DNA of 64,000 bases from CALJXB01 sp965225935. GTDB taxonomy: Bacteria; Pseudomonadota; Alphaproteobacteria; Kiloniellales; JAKSDN01. Below, piece after piece: positions 61,628 through 64,000 of this stretch (position 1 is its first letter; every line of letters starts with the position of its first letter). Below the pieces are notes generated by a model. The model was not told the DNA's origin and made no database searches. It saw only the letters and a list, made by a program, of their open reading frames with translations. The translations under genes and the position numbers were made by a program. The DNA is taken from assembly GCA_965225935.1 (NCBI GenBank), contig CBDDCC010000010.1:62001-126000 (forward strand). Reading direction: 5' to 3'.

Positions 61628-62842
61628 ATGACCGTGGCGGTCGGCGTCTTCCTCGTCGTCTATCTCGGCATGATGCTGGGCAGCCTGCCGGGCCTCAAGC
61701 TCGACCGCTCGGCGATCGCGCTGATCGGCGCCATCGTCCTCCTGGCCAGCGGCGCGGTCAGCCGTCAGGAGGCCGCGGCGGCGATCGATTTCAGCACCAT
61801 CAATCTGCTGTTCGGGCTGATGATCGTCTCCGCCAACTTCGACCTGGCGGGGCTCTACTCGGCCTTATCCGAGCGCGTCGGCCGGCTCGAGATGGGGCCG
61901 CGGGCCTTCCTCGCCCTGGTCGTCGCCCTGTCCGGCGTCATGTCGGCCTTCCTCACCAACGACGTGGTGGCCGTCGCCCTGGTGCCGGTGCTGCTGGGGC
62001 TCTGCGTCGACCGCGGGCTCAACCCGGTGCCCTTCCTGCTGGCCCTCGCCTGCAGCACCAACGCGGGCTCCATCGCCACCATCATCGGCAGCCCTCAGAA
62101 CATCCTGATCGGCGAGCACTTCGGGCTCTCCTTTGCCGGCTTCATGGCCGACACGGCGGTGCCGGCGCTCATCTCCCTGGCGCTCGTCTGGGCCGTCGTC
62201 GCCTGGCAGTACCGCAAGTCCTGGCGGCTGCCGGCCGGCGTCGAGGCCAAGGCGACGAAGCACCGGGACTTCGACCGCTGGGAGGCGATGAAGGGCGCCG
62301 TCGTCACCCTGGTCCTGATCGCGCTCTTCGTTGCGAGCGACTGGCCGCGCGACCTCATGGCGCTCGCCGCCGCCGCGATCCTGCTGGCCAACGCCCACTT
62401 CTCGTCCCACAAGATGCTGCACAGGGTGGACTGGCAGCTCCTGATCCTCTTCATCGGCCTCTTCGTGGTGAACGGGGCCATGCGGCAGACCGGGCTGCCG
62501 CAGGTCTGGATCGCCGACCTCAAGGCCGCCGGCTTCGACTTGGTGCAGCCCGCGGCCCTCTACCTCATCACCGCCATCCTCAGCGACGTGGTGTCCAACG
62601 TGCCCAGCATCATGCTGCTGCTGCCCTTCGCCGAGGACCCCCGCCTGGGGCCGGTCATGGCGGTCGCCAGCGGCCTATCGAGCAACCTCATCGTGATCGG
62701 CAGCCTCGCCAGCATCATCGTCGTGGACCAGGCCGCCCGGCGCGGCCTCAAGATCACCTTCTGGGACTTCGCCCGCACCGGTATCCCGGTGACCCTGACC
62801 TCCATGCTGCTCGCCGCCGGCTGGCTCTGGCTCCGGGTCTAG
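61628..62842 (+). CDS. SLC13/ArsB-type anion permease
   Basis: This 404-aa inner-membrane protein has about 11 helices. The repeated pore-loop patterns SAFLTNDVVAVALVPVLLGL (about 102-121) and LSDVVSNVPSIMLLLP (about 316-331) are typical of the ion-transporter superfamily that includes ArsB, CitM/CitT and SLC13 carriers. Substrate could be a dicarboxylate, sulfate or an arsenite-like anion. It lies 59 bp after PPK2 and may share its operon with the H+-ATPase. Confidence 0.9.
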   Translation: MTVAVGVFLVVYLGMMLGSLPGLKLDRSAIALIGAIVLLASGAVSRQEAAAAIDFSTINLLFGLMIVSANFDLAGLYSALSERVGRLEMGPRAFLALVVALSGVMSAFLTNDVVAVALVPVLLGLCVDRGLNPVPFLLALACSTNAGSIATIIGSPQNILIGEHFGLSFAGFMADTAVPALISLALVWAVVAWQYRKSWRLPAGVEAKATKHRDFDRWEAMKGAVVTLVLIALFVASDWPRDLMALAAAAILLANAHFSSHKMLHRVDWQLLILFIGLFVVNGAMRQTGLPQVWIADLKAAGFDLVQPAALYLITAILSDVVSNVPSIMLLLPFAEDPRLGPVMAVASGLSSNLIVIGSLASIIVVDQAARRGLKITFWDFARTGIPVTLTSMLLAAGWLWLRV

Positions 62843-62977
62843 TTCGCATCGCTGACGCAGCGGTCCAGAACGATTCCCGGCTGGTGCCGCGGAACCCGGC
62901 AGCGGAGAATGCCCCGGGGCCGCCGCGCGGTCCCAGGTCGCGTAGCTGGTTTTGCACGGACGAGGAGCCGGCCGCCC

Positions 62978-63748
62978 ATGCATCCCATCATCGCCCTCTG
63001 GTCGCACCCGCGCTCCATGTCGACCGCCATGGAGCGGGTGATGCGCGAGCGGGGCGATCTCGCCTGCTTCCACGAGCCCTTCATGTACTACCACTACGTG
63101 GAGCGGAAGGTCCGGCAGATGCCCCACTTCGAGGTCGATCCGGCCAAGCCGATCTCCTACGAGGACATCCGCCAAATGCTGCTCACGGCGGGCGAGGCGG
63201 GCCCCATCTTCTTCAAGGACATGAGCTACTACGTGCTGGAGCGCATGGCGGAGGACCGCGCCTTCGCCGAGCGGCTCACCAACACATTCCTAGTTCGCGA
63301 TCCGGTGAAGTCGATCCTCTCCTACTACAAGCTGGACCCGGACTTCACCCTCCAGGAGGTCGGCCTGGAGGCGCTCTGGAAGCACCTGGAATTGCTGCGG
63401 GAGCTGACGGGTGAGACGCCGGTGGTGCTGAGCGCCGAGGCGGTGCAGGCCGACACGGCGGACGTCATGACGGCCTACTGGCGTCGGATCGGACTGCCGC
63501 CGGCGCCCGAGGCTCTCAGCTGGACGCCGCGCCAGACGCCCGAGGACTGGAGCGAGGTCACCGGCTGGCACGGCGACGTGCTGGCGAGCGGCGGCATCCA
63601 GGCCATGAGCCCGGAAGAGGAGGCGGCCCAGCGCGCCGCCTTCGAAGAAACAGCCGCCAAGGCGCCCCAGCTGAAAGACTATCTAGAGCACCACCGGCCC
63701 TTCTACGAGAAGGCCCGGGCGCTCGCGATCTGCGCAGAGGATCGTTAG
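62978..63748 (+). CDS. Sulfotransferase-family protein
   Basis: This 256-aa P-loop-like protein opens with the PAPS-binding loop IIALWSHPRSMSTAMERVM (5'-phosphosulfate loop). It also has FLVRDPVKSILSYYKLDPDF (about 104-123), the 3'-phosphate motif of PAPS-dependent sulfotransferases. The acceptor is unknown. ATG 62978 with GAGGAG upstream is chosen over a longer basic N-terminus starting at 62909. Confidence 0.85.
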   Translation: MHPIIALWSHPRSMSTAMERVMRERGDLACFHEPFMYYHYVERKVRQMPHFEVDPAKPISYEDIRQMLLTAGEAGPIFFKDMSYYVLERMAEDRAFAERLTNTFLVRDPVKSILSYYKLDPDFTLQEVGLEALWKHLELLRELTGETPVVLSAEAVQADTADVMTAYWRRIGLPPAPEALSWTPRQTPEDWSEVTGWHGDVLASGGIQAMSPEEEAAQRAAFEETAAKAPQLKDYLEHHRPFYEKARALAICAEDR

Positions 63749-63822
63749 CGCCTCGGCTGGTCCGCCGCATCAGCGGGGAGCGGGCTCAGCTTCGGCGTGA
63801 GATGCTCCACCGCGCGACATAC

Positions 63823-64000
63823 TCATCGAAGCAATGAGGGTTCCTGCCGCAAGGACTGGACCAGATGGTCGACGACGGCGCGGACCCGTGCCGAGGTGCG
63901 GCCGGCCTCCTTGTGCAGGACGTGGACCGGCACCGGTGGCGGTTCGTGGTCCTGCAGCAGGGTCTCCAGCGCGCCGCACTTCAGGTGCGGGGCGATCATG
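63823..64000 (-). CDS. LysR-family regulator, C-terminal end (partial)
   Basis: The last 58 codons on the minus strand end at TGA 63825-63823. The translation (CGALETLLQDHEPPPVPVHV, then RTSARVRAVVDHLVQSLRQE) matches the C-terminal effector-domain end of LysR-type regulators. The gene continues beyond the window edge, so its start and partner genes cannot be seen. Confidence 0.75.
   Translation of the reverse strand, partial: MIAPHLKCGALETLLQDHEPPPVPVHVLHKEAGRTSARVRAVVDHLVQSLRQEPSLLR

Overview
The window looks like chromosomal DNA of a free-living, GC-rich alphaproteobacterium, probably of the Rhodospirillales/Kiloniellales type. This rests on the gene families and codon use: many ABC importers for amines and amino acids, a permease-ATPase (LivM-LivG) fusion, two dimethylglycine/sarcosine-dehydrogenase-like paralogs, a DddP-like M24 protein, CocE-type hydrolases, and small single-haem and di-haem cytochromes. 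No rRNA, complete tRNA, CRISPR array, phage gene or transposase was seen. Roughly 3.4-9.6 kb and 20.4-25.6 kb are less GC-rich than the rest and hold short regulator-plus-target cassettes, decayed genes and tRNA-like repeats. They look like accessory DNA around a denser catabolic core.

Left part (0.3-9 kb). A TetR regulator is divergent from a DddP-like metalloprotein and an MDR oxidoreductase, with a near-perfect 18-bp palindrome between them. Next, an XRE-cupin repressor is divergent from an acetolactate-synthase-like ThDP enzyme across a 28-bp inverted repeat, followed by a RidA-family protein. Then comes a complete ECF41 sigma-factor module on the minus strand (membrane protein, carboxymuconolactone-decarboxylase-like protein, sigma factor), preceded by what appears to be an exact ECF41 promoter.

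Catabolic core (9.6-20.4 kb). An M20 N-carbamoyl-amino-acid hydrolase and an Asp/Glu/hydantoin racemase-like protein precede a convergent LysR gene. That LysR gene is divergent from a creatininase-family amidohydrolase, a complete BMP-type ABC importer (Tat-type binding protein, double ATPase, two permeases), an amidinotransferase/deiminase-superfamily enzyme and a quinone-oxidoreductase-like enzyme. Together they read as one uptake and degradation system for a cyclic guanidino- or ureido-compound. The substrate is not evident, and this is the best candidate for an undescribed pathway here.

Middle part (20.9-33.2 kb). TetR/VOC and ArsR/SRPBCC cassettes, a CPBP membrane protease, a broken glycoside-hydrolase-like gene and a decayed SRPBCC-ArsR pair lead into an RpiR-headed branched-chain-type ABC importer followed by two alpha/beta hydrolases, one of them a prolyl iminopeptidase.

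Right part (33.4-64 kb). Mixed housekeeping and accessory genes: APH-fold kinase, phospholipase-D lipoprotein, di-haem peroxidase, SDR, methyltransferase, CocE hydrolase, MATE and EamA transporters, cytochrome c and enoyl-CoA hydratase. A 263-bp palindromic MITE-like element touches the stop codon of the first of two tandem DMGDH-like genes. These are followed by a homocysteine-methyltransferase-family gene, which suggests one-carbon metabolism of methylated amines. The end holds a secreted 11-residue-repeat protein, a P-type proton ATPase, PPK2, an anion permease, a sulfotransferase and the 3' end of a LysR gene.
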